Source of the DNA: Chloroflexota bacterium
Lineage (GTDB): Bacteria > Chloroflexota > Limnocylindria > Limnocylindrales > CSP1-4
Direction of reading: 5' to 3'
DNA length: 8,625 nt
NCBI GenBank assembly: GCA_021785115.1
Contig: JAJYGO010000264.1
Location: 1 to 8,625 of the forward strand
The notes beneath the pieces were generated by a model that worked only from the letters and a program-made list of their open reading frames with translations, was not told the DNA's origin and did no database searches. Numbering within the stretch: position 1 is the stretch's first letter; the number at the start of each line of letters is the position of its first letter. Shown here in pieces: positions 1 through 5,626 of the stretch. The position numbers were made by a program, and so were the translations under genes.

Positions 1-306
1 CTTGCTTGTCGCCGCTGCTTGAAGAGCGGCAGAGCGGCTGAACAGTCGGAACAGGCCTCACATCCGTACCCTCCAGCCCAGAGGGAAATAGAGGTCATGG
101 GGTGTTGCGCGCAAGTGTCCCCACCGTTGCGCAGCCCGCGTCTCACGGTCGCCGTGCGCATTCCGCCGTTGGCGCGTGCCGTCCGGCACATCGGAACTCG
201 GAGCGTCCGCGCGCCGCACTGACCCCAGGCTCCCGACGCCTCGCGCAGTCTTCGCGCACCGTGGCGCAGGGCCGCCTCGTCCAATTTGCGGTCCCACGGG
301 GCCGGA

Positions 307-343
307 CGAGCGGCCCCGGTGCCCTGAACGCCGGGGCCGCTCG
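307..343. terminator. Perfect 13-bp GC-rich hairpin, terminator-like
   Basis: The arm CGAGCGGCCCCGG (307-319) is perfectly complementary to CCGGGGCCGCTCG (331-343), with an 11-nt loop. No T-tract follows on either strand, so it is not a classical intrinsic terminator. In GC-rich genomes such hairpins can still end transcription of an upstream gene, or they may be part of the leader of the downstream gene. The structure is seen directly; the role is inferred. Confidence 0.45.
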
Positions 344-368
344 CCAGCCACACGATCGGTCGTCCGAA

Positions 369-498
369 GCGACGCCTGCTCCTGCGGGCGGCGTCGATAG
401 CGACGCGACAGTGCGTCGAACAAGGAGGTGGGCTTGGTAGGCCCGATGGACCCGCCTCCGGTCGCAGGAGGCAGCAGGGGAGTGCGGCGTTCGCGCCG
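369..498 (+). promoter_or_regulatory. Structured 5' leader with mutually exclusive hairpins
   Basis: Segments CGACGCC (370-376), GGCGTCG (390-396), CGACGC (401-406) and GCGTCG (413-418) can pair as 370-376/390-396 plus 401-406/413-418, or instead 392-396/401-405. Just downstream, GGAGGTGGG (424-432) pairs with CCCGCCTCC (451-459), allowing one G-U. GCCTCC (454-459) can alternatively pair with GGAGGC (467-472). A TTCG-loop hairpin follows (CGGCG 485-489 / CGCCG 494-498), then the purine-rich ribosome binding site at 501-510. Competing stems ahead of a translation start are typical of attenuators or cis-regulatory RNA. I do not recognise a known class. Confidence 0.4.
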
Positions 499-522
499 TA
501 GGGAAGGGAGTTCTGGCATCGA

Positions 523-3500
523 ATGAACGACGAGAATCCAACTGGAGGCGGTCGGTTCCACCGACGGCTCCGGATGCCACGCATGCCGCTGCGCCGATCG
601 CTGGCCTTCGCGATCGGGCTGGCTGCGGTCGCGGCGCCGGCACTCTTTGCGGTCGGCGTCGCCATGGCGGCCCCCACCAACTACGTCAACGTCACCAACA
701 ACGTGGAGCAGTTTGACGGCTCCGGCACCTACGACTGGGGCAACAACGGCACCCTGTCGACGAACGGTGGCACCTACTCCATGAGCGGCACCGGCGGCAT
801 CTTCGACGGCGGCAAGTTCAACGGGAACACCACGCCGCCGACTGCCCCGGGACTCACCTCGGCGGCCGCCGCCGACTCCCAGCTGGTCTCCCCGACCTTC
901 TTCGTCGACCCCCTGTCCGTCGACACGACGGGCTGTGGCAGCGGCGATCCGACGGTCTTCACCGGCCAGGGCTCGGAGACGAACAACGGCGACCTCAACA
1001 CGTTCACGTACAACACGGGCTCGATCCCGAACAAGGATGACCTGGGGAACGTGTTCGCGACGGCCCACGTGACCGGGTCGACCAACGAGGTCTTCTTTGG
1101 GGCCGAGCGCGTCATCAACAACGGCGACAGCCACATCGACTTCGAGTTCCTCCAGGCAGGCGTGACCGCGCCCACCCCCTGCAAGGGGACCTTTGTCGGC
1201 CATCGGACGCAGGGCGACCTGCTCCTGTCGGTCGACTTCACCAAGGGCGGAACGCTGGGGGGCAAGGCGCTCCACGTCTGGATCTGCGACAAGACGTACG
1301 ACCCGGCGCATGACGGACTGCCGTGCGATCCCGTCAAGGGCAGCAGTGCCCATTACGAGCCCGCCGGCAACATTCCCGGCTTCCACGCTGACGCCATCAC
1401 GTTCGGCGTGAACGCGACCGGGAGCATTCCCGCCGGTGGATGGGTCGCGCGCAACGCCGACGGCTCGCCCACTGCGGGCAACACTGTCCTGCAGAACGCC
1501 TTCATGGAGGGCGGCATCGACCTGACCGAGCTCGGCTTCAAGGGCTGCCTCAGCACCTTCCTGCCGCATACGCGGTCGTCGCAGTCGTTCACGGCCGTCC
1601 TGAAGGACTTCGCGGGGCCGATCCCGTTCGACAGCTGCAAGACCCCCACCATCACCACCTCGGCCACGGCCAGCGCGGAGATCGGGTCCAAGATCAGTGA
1701 CTCGGCCAAGCTCTCCGGCACCGCCGCGGGCGCGGGCGGCAACATCGTCTTCACGGCCTACGGACCGGAGACGAGCGCGACCTGCGCGGTCGCCGATCTC
1801 GTCTTCACCTCGAGCGCGGTTCCGGTGACCGGCAACGGCACCTACGGGCCGGTCAGCTTCAACCCGGCCAAGGCGGGCGACTACTACTGGATCGCCTCCT
1901 ACAGCGGCGACATAGCCGACGGAGGCAGAACCAAGCCCGCCAGCACGAGCTGCGGCGACACCGGCGAGAAGAGCACGGTCACACCCAAGCAGCCCACGAT
2001 CAGCACCAAGGCGACCGCGGGCCCGGTCACGATCGGCGGCTCGATCAGCGACACCGCGACCCTCTCGGGCACGGCACTCAAGCCGAACGGCGACCCGGCC
2101 GACGGCTCCATCACCTTCACCGTGTACAGCGACGACACCTGCACGACCCTGGTCAAGACCCTCGGTCCGGTGAGCGTCAGCGGTGACAACGACTACGCCT
2201 CAGGCAGCTTCACGCCGCTCTCGGTCGGCACCTACTACTGGATCGCCACCTACAGCGGTGACTCACCGAACACCCTCGGCGCTGCCACCAAGTGCAAGGA
2301 CGCCAACGAGTCGAGCATCATCGGACCCAAGCAGCCCACGATCAGCACCAAGGCGACCGCGGGCCCGGTCACGATCGGCGGCTCGATCAGCGACACCGCG
2401 ACCCTCTCGGGCACGGCACTCAAGCCGAACGGCGACCCGGCCGACGGCTCCATCACCTTCACCGTGTACAGCGACGACACCTGCACGACCCTGGTCAAGA
2501 CCCTCGGTCCGGTGAGCGTCAGCGGTGACAACGACTACGCCTCAGGCAGCTTCACGCCGCTCTCGGTCGGCACCTACTACTGGATCGCCACCTACAGCGG
2601 TGACTCACCGAACACCCTCGGCGCTGCCACCAAGTGCAAGGACGCCAACGAGTCGAGCATCATCGGACCCAAGCAGCCCACGATCAGCACGACGCCAAGC
2701 GCCGGCGGTCTTGCCCCGGTCGTGCTGACCGACTCGGCCAAGCTGTCCGGCACCGCGCTGGAGCCCGACGGCACAACGCCGGCGAAGGGCACGATCACCT
2801 TCAAGCTCTACGGCCCGAACGACACAAGCTGTGGCGGTGCGCCGATCTTCACCAGTGACCCGGTCGCGGTGAGCGGCGACGGCACGTACTCGACGCCGTC
2901 AGGCTTCACGGCGACCCTCGGCGGCACCTACGAGTGGGTCGCCGTCTACAGCGGCGATCCGCCCAACACACTCGGAGTGTCCAGCAAATGCGGCGACGAG
3001 GCGGTGGTGGTCACCGTCCCGCAGAGCAAGCTCACTCCGACCGGTACCACCTGCCAGCAGTTCGTTGACGGAACCGCCCAGACGCAGCAGTTCATCTATT
3101 ACTCGCTGACGGGCGACAACAAGGTCGCGAACAACGTCAACCCTGGCGTCTTCTTCTACTACACGCGGGCGAGCGCACCCAGTGGCGGCGGCCCGTTCAG
3201 CGTCTACATCCACGAAACCACTGGAAACTCGACCGGGGCGCTGTTCCAGGTTCAGAACCTGAGCAGCAGCCAGATCATCGTCTACGACGCCAGCTGCAAC
3301 ACGTACAGCTCCGAGACGGCGTCGATCGACGCCAGCGGGGCGAATGTGACGATCACGATCAGCGGAGCCAGCGCCAACCAGGCGTTCGTCATCAGCGTCA
3401 AGTACTCGGCGAAGTCCCTGGTCGGGACGGCACAGCCGAATCCCGCCGACGCCTCCTACACCTGGGACACCGAGGTGCCTCAGGGGAACGTCCTGCCCGG

Positions 3501-3534
3501 GACCACAACCTCGCTGAAGCTCAGCCTGCAGTGA
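523..3534 (+). CDS. Large secreted protein with four Ig-like repeats
   Basis: A 1003-residue predicted extracellular protein. Residues 18-49 form a signal peptide: basic stretch ending LRRS, hydrophobic core at about 28-47, likely cleavage after AMA (47-49). Residues 50-372 form an N-terminal beta-rich domain with motifs such as NNGDSHIDFEF (199-209) and HVWICD (251-256), reminiscent of uncharacterised actinobacterial and chloroflexal surface proteins. Four Ig-like repeats follow at about 374-488, 490-603, 604-717 and 718-835. Each has a YxWxAxYSGD-type strand and a pair of cysteines that could form a disulfide. Repeats 2 and 3 are identical. Residues 836-1003 form a C-terminal beta-rich domain without LPXTG or a membrane anchor. 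The purine-rich GGGAAGGGAG at 501-510 supports ATG 523, though the 12-nt spacing is long; ATG 574 is an alternative with no Shine-Dalgarno site. Probable adhesin or matrix/S-layer-like protein; exact function unknown. Confidence 0.88.
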   Translation: MNDENPTGGGRFHRRLRMPRMPLRRSLAFAIGLAAVAAPALFAVGVAMAAPTNYVNVTNNVEQFDGSGTYDWGNNGTLSTNGGTYSMSGTGGIFDGGKFNGNTTPPTAPGLTSAAAADSQLVSPTFFVDPLSVDTTGCGSGDPTVFTGQGSETNNGDLNTFTYNTGSIPNKDDLGNVFATAHVTGSTNEVFFGAERVINNGDSHIDFEFLQAGVTAPTPCKGTFVGHRTQGDLLLSVDFTKGGTLGGKALHVWICDKTYDPAHDGLPCDPVKGSSAHYEPAGNIPGFHADAITFGVNATGSIPAGGWVARNADGSPTAGNTVLQNAFMEGGIDLTELGFKGCLSTFLPHTRSSQSFTAVLKDFAGPIPFDSCKTPTITTSATASAEIGSKISDSAKLSGTAAGAGGNIVFTAYGPETSATCAVADLVFTSSAVPVTGNGTYGPVSFNPAKAGDYYWIASYSGDIADGGRTKPASTSCGDTGEKSTVTPKQPTISTKATAGPVTIGGSISDTATLSGTALKPNGDPADGSITFTVYSDDTCTTLVKTLGPVSVSGDNDYASGSFTPLSVGTYYWIATYSGDSPNTLGAATKCKDANESSIIGPKQPTISTKATAGPVTIGGSISDTATLSGTALKPNGDPADGSITFTVYSDDTCTTLVKTLGPVSVSGDNDYASGSFTPLSVGTYYWIATYSGDSPNTLGAATKCKDANESSIIGPKQPTISTTPSAGGLAPVVLTDSAKLSGTALEPDGTTPAKGTITFKLYGPNDTSCGGAPIFTSDPVAVSGDGTYSTPSGFTATLGGTYEWVAVYSGDPPNTLGVSSKCGDEAVVVTVPQSKLTPTGTTCQQFVDGTAQTQQFIYYSLTGDNKVANNVNPGVFFYYTRASAPSGGGPFSVYIHETTGNSTGALFQVQNLSSSQIIVYDASCNTYSSETASIDASGANVTITISGASANQAFVISVKYSAKSLVGTAQPNPADASYTWDTEVPQGNVLPGTTTSLKLSLQ
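1983..2690 (+). repeat. Perfect 342-bp tandem duplication (two copies plus 24 bp)
   Basis: Copy 1 (1983-2324) and copy 2 (2325-2666) are identical over all 342 bases by direct comparison. The first 24 bases recur at 2667-2690 before the next Ig repeat diverges. The unit is exactly 114 codons, so the reading frame is preserved and one whole Ig-like domain is duplicated. The absence of even synonymous differences implies a very recent duplication or active gene conversion. An assembly or replication-slippage origin is possible, as repeats of this kind often vary in copy number between strains. Confidence 0.97.
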
Positions 3535-3593
3535 CCTAGACGCCCTCCAAGCCAGCCGGAAGAGGGCCCGGCTCAAACCCAGCAGCAGCAAGC

Positions 3594-3625
3594 GGAGGGA
3601 GGAGGCCTTACGGCCTCCTCCCTCC
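3594..3625. terminator. Strong bidirectional terminator hairpin between convergent genes
   Basis: A perfect 14-bp stem, GGAGGGAGGAGGCC (3594-3607) against GGCCTCCTCCCTCC (3612-3625), closes a TTAC tetraloop. It lies 60 bp after the stop of the plus-strand secreted protein and 68 bp beyond the stop of the convergent minus-strand gene. That is where a shared terminator is expected. There is no clear T-tract, so termination efficiency is inferred from stem strength and position. A weaker 6-bp stem (3542-3547/3562-3567) precedes it. Confidence 0.75.
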
Positions 3626-3692
3626 CTGTGGTCGCCAGGACCAACAGTCGGGGTGCGCCCTTGACGGTATCGTCACATCCTGCGGGCAGGGG

Positions 3693-4067
3693 CTACTGGA
3701 CGTAGAAGGAACAGGTAGCCAGCACGGCCGTTTTCCTGCCGCTCGAGGTGGTCACCGAAACGGAATTGGTGCCAGCCACCGAGGCCCAACCGGAGGCCGA
3801 AAAACTCCCCGAGGCGTCGGTCATGGCAAAGTAGGTCTGCGTGCCTGCAGCTTCGGAAACATCGACGTTCACGAACGTGTTGGCCGGGAGGCCCGCACCG
3901 GTCACGGCGAAGCTCCCCCCAAGAGCGGCCGGGTTGGGACTGACCGAGCACGTTCCACTTGGCGTTGTGCCGCCTCCGCCACCGTGGCCACCCTTGGCGG
4001 CGAAGGCGGTACCGGAGAGTGTGAGAAGAAGGACCGCCGCGAGCGCGACGGCCAGAAACTTGCGCAT
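3693..4067 (-). CDS. Small secreted Ig-like domain protein under c-di-GMP riboswitch
   Basis: A 124-residue exported protein. Residues 1-23 are a clean Sec signal peptide (MRK, hydrophobic core, cleavage at AFA|AK). A Gly/His-rich spacer (25-33) is followed by a single beta-sandwich-like domain (about 38-124). Its CSVSPNP opening and evenly spaced short strands resemble Ig/IPT-type extracellular folds. Two cysteines (C40, C119) near the domain ends could form a disulfide. I chose ATG at 4067 because GGAGG lies 11 nt upstream (4083-4079) and the signal peptide then starts normally. An in-frame ATG at 4085 would start inside the Shine-Dalgarno/aptamer junction. The gene is convergent with the large Ig-repeat protein. 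It may be a c-di-GMP-controlled matrix or adhesion component; no enzymatic motif is visible. Confidence 0.83.
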   Translation of the reverse strand: MRKFLAVALAAVLLLTLSGTAFAAKGGHGGGGGTTPSGTCSVSPNPAALGGSFAVTGAGLPANTFVNVDVSEAAGTQTYFAMTDASGSFSASGWASVAGTNSVSVTTSSGRKTAVLATCSFYVQ

Positions 4068-4078
4068 GGTTCGTGCGA

Positions 4079-4083
4079 CCTCC
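4079..4083 (-). promoter_or_regulatory. Ribosome binding site adjoining riboswitch
   Basis: GGAGG on the minus strand, 11 nt before ATG 4067. It decides the start of the small secreted protein. Its first two G residues (4083-4082) can also close the P1 stem of the upstream c-di-GMP aptamer, so ligand binding could affect ribosome access. Confidence 0.65.
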
Positions 4084-4177
4084 ATTTCGGCAACCCGGCT
4101 AACTCGCTCGGGCCGGGGCCCTCCCGAGTCCCGTGGCTTTGCGTCCCCGCCTCACGACGGGTTTGCCTTGTCGATGG
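4082..4177 (-). ncRNA. Cyclic-di-GMP-I (GEMM-I) riboswitch
   Basis: On the minus strand the segment carries the conserved GEMM-I elements in order. AAGGCAAACC lies at 4169-4160. P2 is CCCGTC/GGCGGG capped by a GTGA (GNRA) loop at 4161-4146. The core GACGCAAAGCC is at 4145-4135. A GC-rich P3 arm follows, and TTAGCCGGGTTGCC (4102-4089) matches the conserved 3' part. By my alignment to the Vibrio cholerae Vc2 aptamer, the ligand-contacting positions G20, A47 and C92 are present. CCAT (4177-4174) can pair with ATGG (4085-4082), closing P1 onto the Shine-Dalgarno region. Established knowledge: GEMM-I RNAs sense c-di-GMP and control motility, pili and extracellular-matrix genes. The secreted Ig-like product immediately downstream fits this well. 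Confidence 0.92.
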
Positions 4178-4246
4178 CCAGTCGTCCCTGAACCGAGGCT
4201 GGCACGCGCTTAGCGCAGATCCTCCACGCATCTCGCGCGTGGCGGG

Positions 4247-4252
4247 ATGATA
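4247..4252 (-). promoter_or_regulatory. Possible -10 box for riboswitch transcript
   Basis: TATCAT on the minus strand matches the TAnnnT -10 pattern. It would start transcription near 4240, about 60 nt before the aptamer and about 170 nt before the start codon. No convincing -35 element is visible, so this is a candidate only. Confidence 0.35.
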
Positions 4253-4314
4253 CGCCAAGGGCGCTTGAGCCCCAGTCGCGCAGTCGTACCGATGCTCAGC
4301 ACCGGAGGTCATGT

Positions 4315-4367
4315 GCGCGCGTGCACCGCCCGAACGTACGCGCGCAGGCGCCCGATCGCGCAGGCGC
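4315..4367. repeat. Inverted and direct repeats in divergent intergenic region
   Basis: GCGCGCGT (4315-4322) is an inverted match to ACGCGCGC (4338-4345) with a 15-nt loop. The 11-mer CGCGCAGGCGC occurs at 4341-4351 and again at 4357-4367 (16-bp period). They lie between the riboswitch gene and the divergent small membrane-protein gene, where a regulator could bind. Low-complexity GC alternation makes chance occurrence possible. Confidence 0.35.
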
Positions 4368-4433
4368 GTAGTCGCCCCGGTCCGACCGCACGGAATCGCG
4401 ACGGGTGACGCGCTCGTCGCGTGGCGTGCCCGC

Positions 4434-4439
4434 TAGACT
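4434..4439 (+). promoter_or_regulatory. Probable -10 box for small membrane protein gene
   Basis: TAGACT fits the TAnnnT -10 consensus and lies 24 bp before ATG 4458, with GGAGGAGGG (4445-4453) between them. Transcription would start at about 4446, giving a very short leader. No clear -35 box is seen. Confidence 0.5.
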
Positions 4440-4457
4440 TCTCCGGAGGAGGGCCGC

Positions 4458-4673
4458 ATGCCGCAGCAGGCAAGGGGCAGGCGAAGGCAACACTCCGCGT
4501 CGGCAGCCGGCCGCGGAGTGCAGCGCCGGCGTCGGGCGACCTACGCCCTGGCGATCGTGCTGGCGGTGTTCGCGATCCTCCTCTTCGCCCTCAGCGCCTC
4601 GGTGTCGAAGACGACGCCGACCCTCTCGCCCTCTGCCCTGGCGGGCGGCCAAGTGACCGCTGTCCTCGCCTGA
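4458..4673 (+). CDS. Small single-pass membrane protein, function unknown
   Basis: A 71-residue protein I do not recognise. Residues 1-26 are strongly basic and polar (many Arg and Gln, including an RRRR run at 23-26). Residues 28-49 form one hydrophobic membrane segment, and about 22 small polar residues follow, rich in Thr, Ser and Ala. The positive-inside rule predicts a cytoplasmic N-terminus and an external C-terminus. The excellent Shine-Dalgarno GGAGG (4445-4449) at 8-nt spacing and a -10-like TAGACT upstream support a real gene. It is divergent from the riboswitch-controlled gene and convergent with the VapC gene. The hydrophobic segment without an obvious cleavage site argues for a signal anchor over a secreted product. 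Confidence 0.68.
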   Translation: MPQQARGRRRQHSASAAGRGVQRRRRATYALAIVLAVFAILLFALSASVSKTTPTLSPSALAGGQVTAVLA

Positions 4674-4693
4674 TCGCTCGGAGGGGAGCAACC

Positions 4694-4736
4694 GGCAGGC
4701 GTGCGGCTCCGCCGGCAGGCGGACACGGGTGCCCCG
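4694..4736. repeat. Palindromic dispersed repeat, copy 1
   Basis: This is an imperfect hairpin: TCCGCC (4708-4713) / GGCGGA (4718-4723) around a GGCA loop, a 4-nt CGGC bulge, GTG (4701-4703) / CAC (4724-4726), and outer arms GGCA/TGCC. Positions 4701-4727 match copy 2 (5478-5504) with a single mismatch. It lies between the convergent stops of the small membrane protein (4673) and VapC (4779), so it could act as a terminator or be a REP-like element. Confidence 0.75.
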
Positions 4737-4778
4737 CGCTGAAGGCGCTTGCGAGTGCCGCCTTGGGCGTGACGGGAA

Positions 4779-5174
4779 TCAGGCCGGCTCCTCGCGACGG
4801 ACCGTCTTGACCCGGTCGATCGAGCGGTCGAATGAGGCGATGACGCCGACCCCGGAAGCCTCGGCGCTCGCGACGAGATAGGCGTCCGCGAAATCGAGGC
4901 GATCGACGTCGTAGACTTCGATGGCTCGCAGCAGGAGCTGGCTATCGACGACACGGATGGCCGAGAAGCCCAGGATCGCCCGAAGGATCCGGGCCACGTC
5001 GGTGCGCGGGACCTCGTAGAACGACTCGAGGACGTACGCGACCTCCGCGACGATCAGGTCGGGAAGCAGCAGTTCCCGGGTGCCTGCCAGGTACCGCGTG
5101 GCGCGGGCCGCGAGGTCCGGCGGATCGCCGGTGAGGTGCCTGACCAGGATGTTGGTGTCGATGAAGGCGGTCAC
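4779..5174 (-). CDS. vapC: VapC-type PIN-domain toxin ribonuclease
   Basis: A 131-residue PIN-domain protein, the usual VapC length. The acidic active-site set is visible: D6 in FIDTN, E44 in VAEVAYVLE, D94 and D97 in LDFADAYLVA, and D116 in SFD. Known VapC toxins are Mg-dependent RNases that cut tRNA or rRNA and are neutralised by a partner antitoxin. The GTG start at 5174 overlaps the antitoxin stop (GTGA), implying translational coupling in the standard antitoxin-toxin order. The frame stays open further upstream, but there it only overlaps the antitoxin gene. All catalytic residues are present, so the toxin looks intact. The RNA target cannot be read from the sequence. Confidence 0.93.
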   Translation of the reverse strand: MTAFIDTNILVRHLTGDPPDLAARATRYLAGTRELLLPDLIVAEVAYVLESFYEVPRTDVARILRAILGFSAIRVVDSQLLLRAIEVYDVDRLDFADAYLVASAEASGVGVIASFDRSIDRVKTVRREEPA

Positions 5175-5419
5175 CGACGTGTGGCTGCCCGCATCCGGTG
5201 CGCCTGGCGGAGCACCTCCGTCCACGGAGTGGACCGCTTTGCGGCCGGCACGCTGACCGAACCCGCCAGCCTCAGCAGGTCTTCTGTGCGCGCCAGGACC
5301 GCGCGGTTGCCCTCGACCCGGAACACGACCTGATCGCCCTCCTCGAGGTCGAGCGCCTCGCGGACGGCCTTCGGAATTGTGACCTGGCCCTTCGTGCTCA
5401 ATCGCGCGCTGACTTCCAC
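5171..5419 (-). CDS. vapB: AbrB/MazE-fold antitoxin of the VapBC pair
   Basis: An 82-residue SpoVT/AbrB-type protein. Residues 1-45 form the swapped-hairpin DNA-binding domain, with STKGQVTIPKAVREAL and a following GDQVVF strand. Residues 46-82 are a basic tail likely to bind and block the toxin. The GTG start at 5419 is preceded by AAGGAG at 6-nt spacing. The stop overlaps the vapC start. Proteins of this family bind palindromes in their own promoter, and one is visible at 5427-5450, so autoregulation is likely. The fold assignment is firm; the VapB label rests on pairing with the PIN toxin. Confidence 0.92.
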   Translation of the reverse strand: MEVSARLSTKGQVTIPKAVREALDLEEGDQVVFRVEGNRAVLARTEDLLRLAGSVSVPAAKRSTPWTEVLRQAHRMRAATRR

Positions 5420-5426
5420 GATCGCT

Positions 5427-5450
5427 CCTTACCATCCCAATATAGTAAGG
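5427..5450 (-). promoter_or_regulatory. vapBC promoter with operator palindrome
   Basis: On the minus strand, TACTAT (5447-5442) fits a -10 box 22 nt before the GTG start. CCTTAC (5427-5432) and GTAAGG (5445-5450) form an inverted repeat with a 12-bp spacer that covers both the -10 box and the Shine-Dalgarno site. TACCATC also recurs at 5430-5436 and 5452-5458. This AT-richer patch stands out from its GC-rich surroundings and suits autoregulation by the AbrB-type antitoxin. No clear -35 is seen. Confidence 0.6.
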
Positions 5451-5467
5451 ATACCATCGGTCCGTGA

Positions 5468-5513
5468 GCAGGCGCGCGTGCGGCTCCGCCCGCAGGCGGA
5501 CACGCGCGCCCCG
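5468..5513. repeat. Palindromic dispersed repeat, copy 2
   Basis: A long hairpin: GGCGCGCGTG (5471-5480) pairs perfectly with CACGCGCGCC (5501-5510). A CGGC bulge follows on the 5' side only, then TCCGCC (5485-5490) / GGCGGA (5495-5500) around a CGCA loop. It shares 26 of 27 core bases with copy 1, 777 bp away in the same orientation. It lies just upstream of the vapBC promoter and downstream of the hydrolase gene. Confidence 0.78.
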
Positions 5514-5545
5514 TCACATCGGCGGGCCGGGATGCGCCAGGGCGC

Positions 5546-5584
5546 GGCGGATTCGGCAGACGCGCGAGGAAAGGCCGATCCGCC
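5546..5584 (-). terminator. Probable terminator hairpin of the hydrolase gene
   Basis: GCCGATCCGCC (5574-5584) pairs with GGCGGATTCGGC (5546-5557), allowing one bulged T, around a 16-nt loop. It begins about 43 nt beyond the hydrolase stop. No T-tract is present. Its position between the hydrolase end and the TA operon supports a terminator role. Confidence 0.45.
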
Positions 5585-5626
5585 GGAAGGCCTGCGCGAC
5601 CCGGAAGGCCCGCGTCGCCGAGAGAC

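Larger units (their letters stand above)
1..522 (+). other. Gene-free upstream/leader region with strong hairpins
   Basis: I see no convincing protein gene here. The open frames in this stretch have no good ribosome binding site, no recognisable domain and no protein-like composition. The region contains several strong inverted repeats (307-343, 369-418, 424-472, 485-498), all upstream of the large secreted-protein gene and in its direction. I could not place a confident promoter; TACCCT at 67-72 fits a loose -10 pattern but has no convincing -35. It may combine the end of an upstream transcription unit with a long structured 5' leader. I looked for known riboswitch cores (GEMM, cobalamin, TPP, ydaO) on the plus strand and recognised none. 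Confidence 0.55.

Noticed and set aside
97..222. Short plus-strand frame starting at ATG 97 with a double Cys near the start, considered as a cysteine leader peptide
   Set aside because: No well-spaced ribosome binding site, no linked sulfur gene, and Arg/Pro-rich non-protein-like remainder.
369..498. Second GEMM riboswitch upstream of the large gene
   Set aside because: Neither GGCAAACC nor GACGCAAAGCC-type core is present in either orientation of this leader.
58..1569. 503-codon minus-strand open frame
   Set aside because: Shadow of the secreted-protein gene and its leader: Arg/Val/Gly-rich composition, no motif, and it covers the strong 307-343 hairpin.
4694..5513. Flanking repeats considered as integron attC sites
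   Set aside because: They lack the GTT...AAC ends of attC sites, and no integrase is visible in the window.
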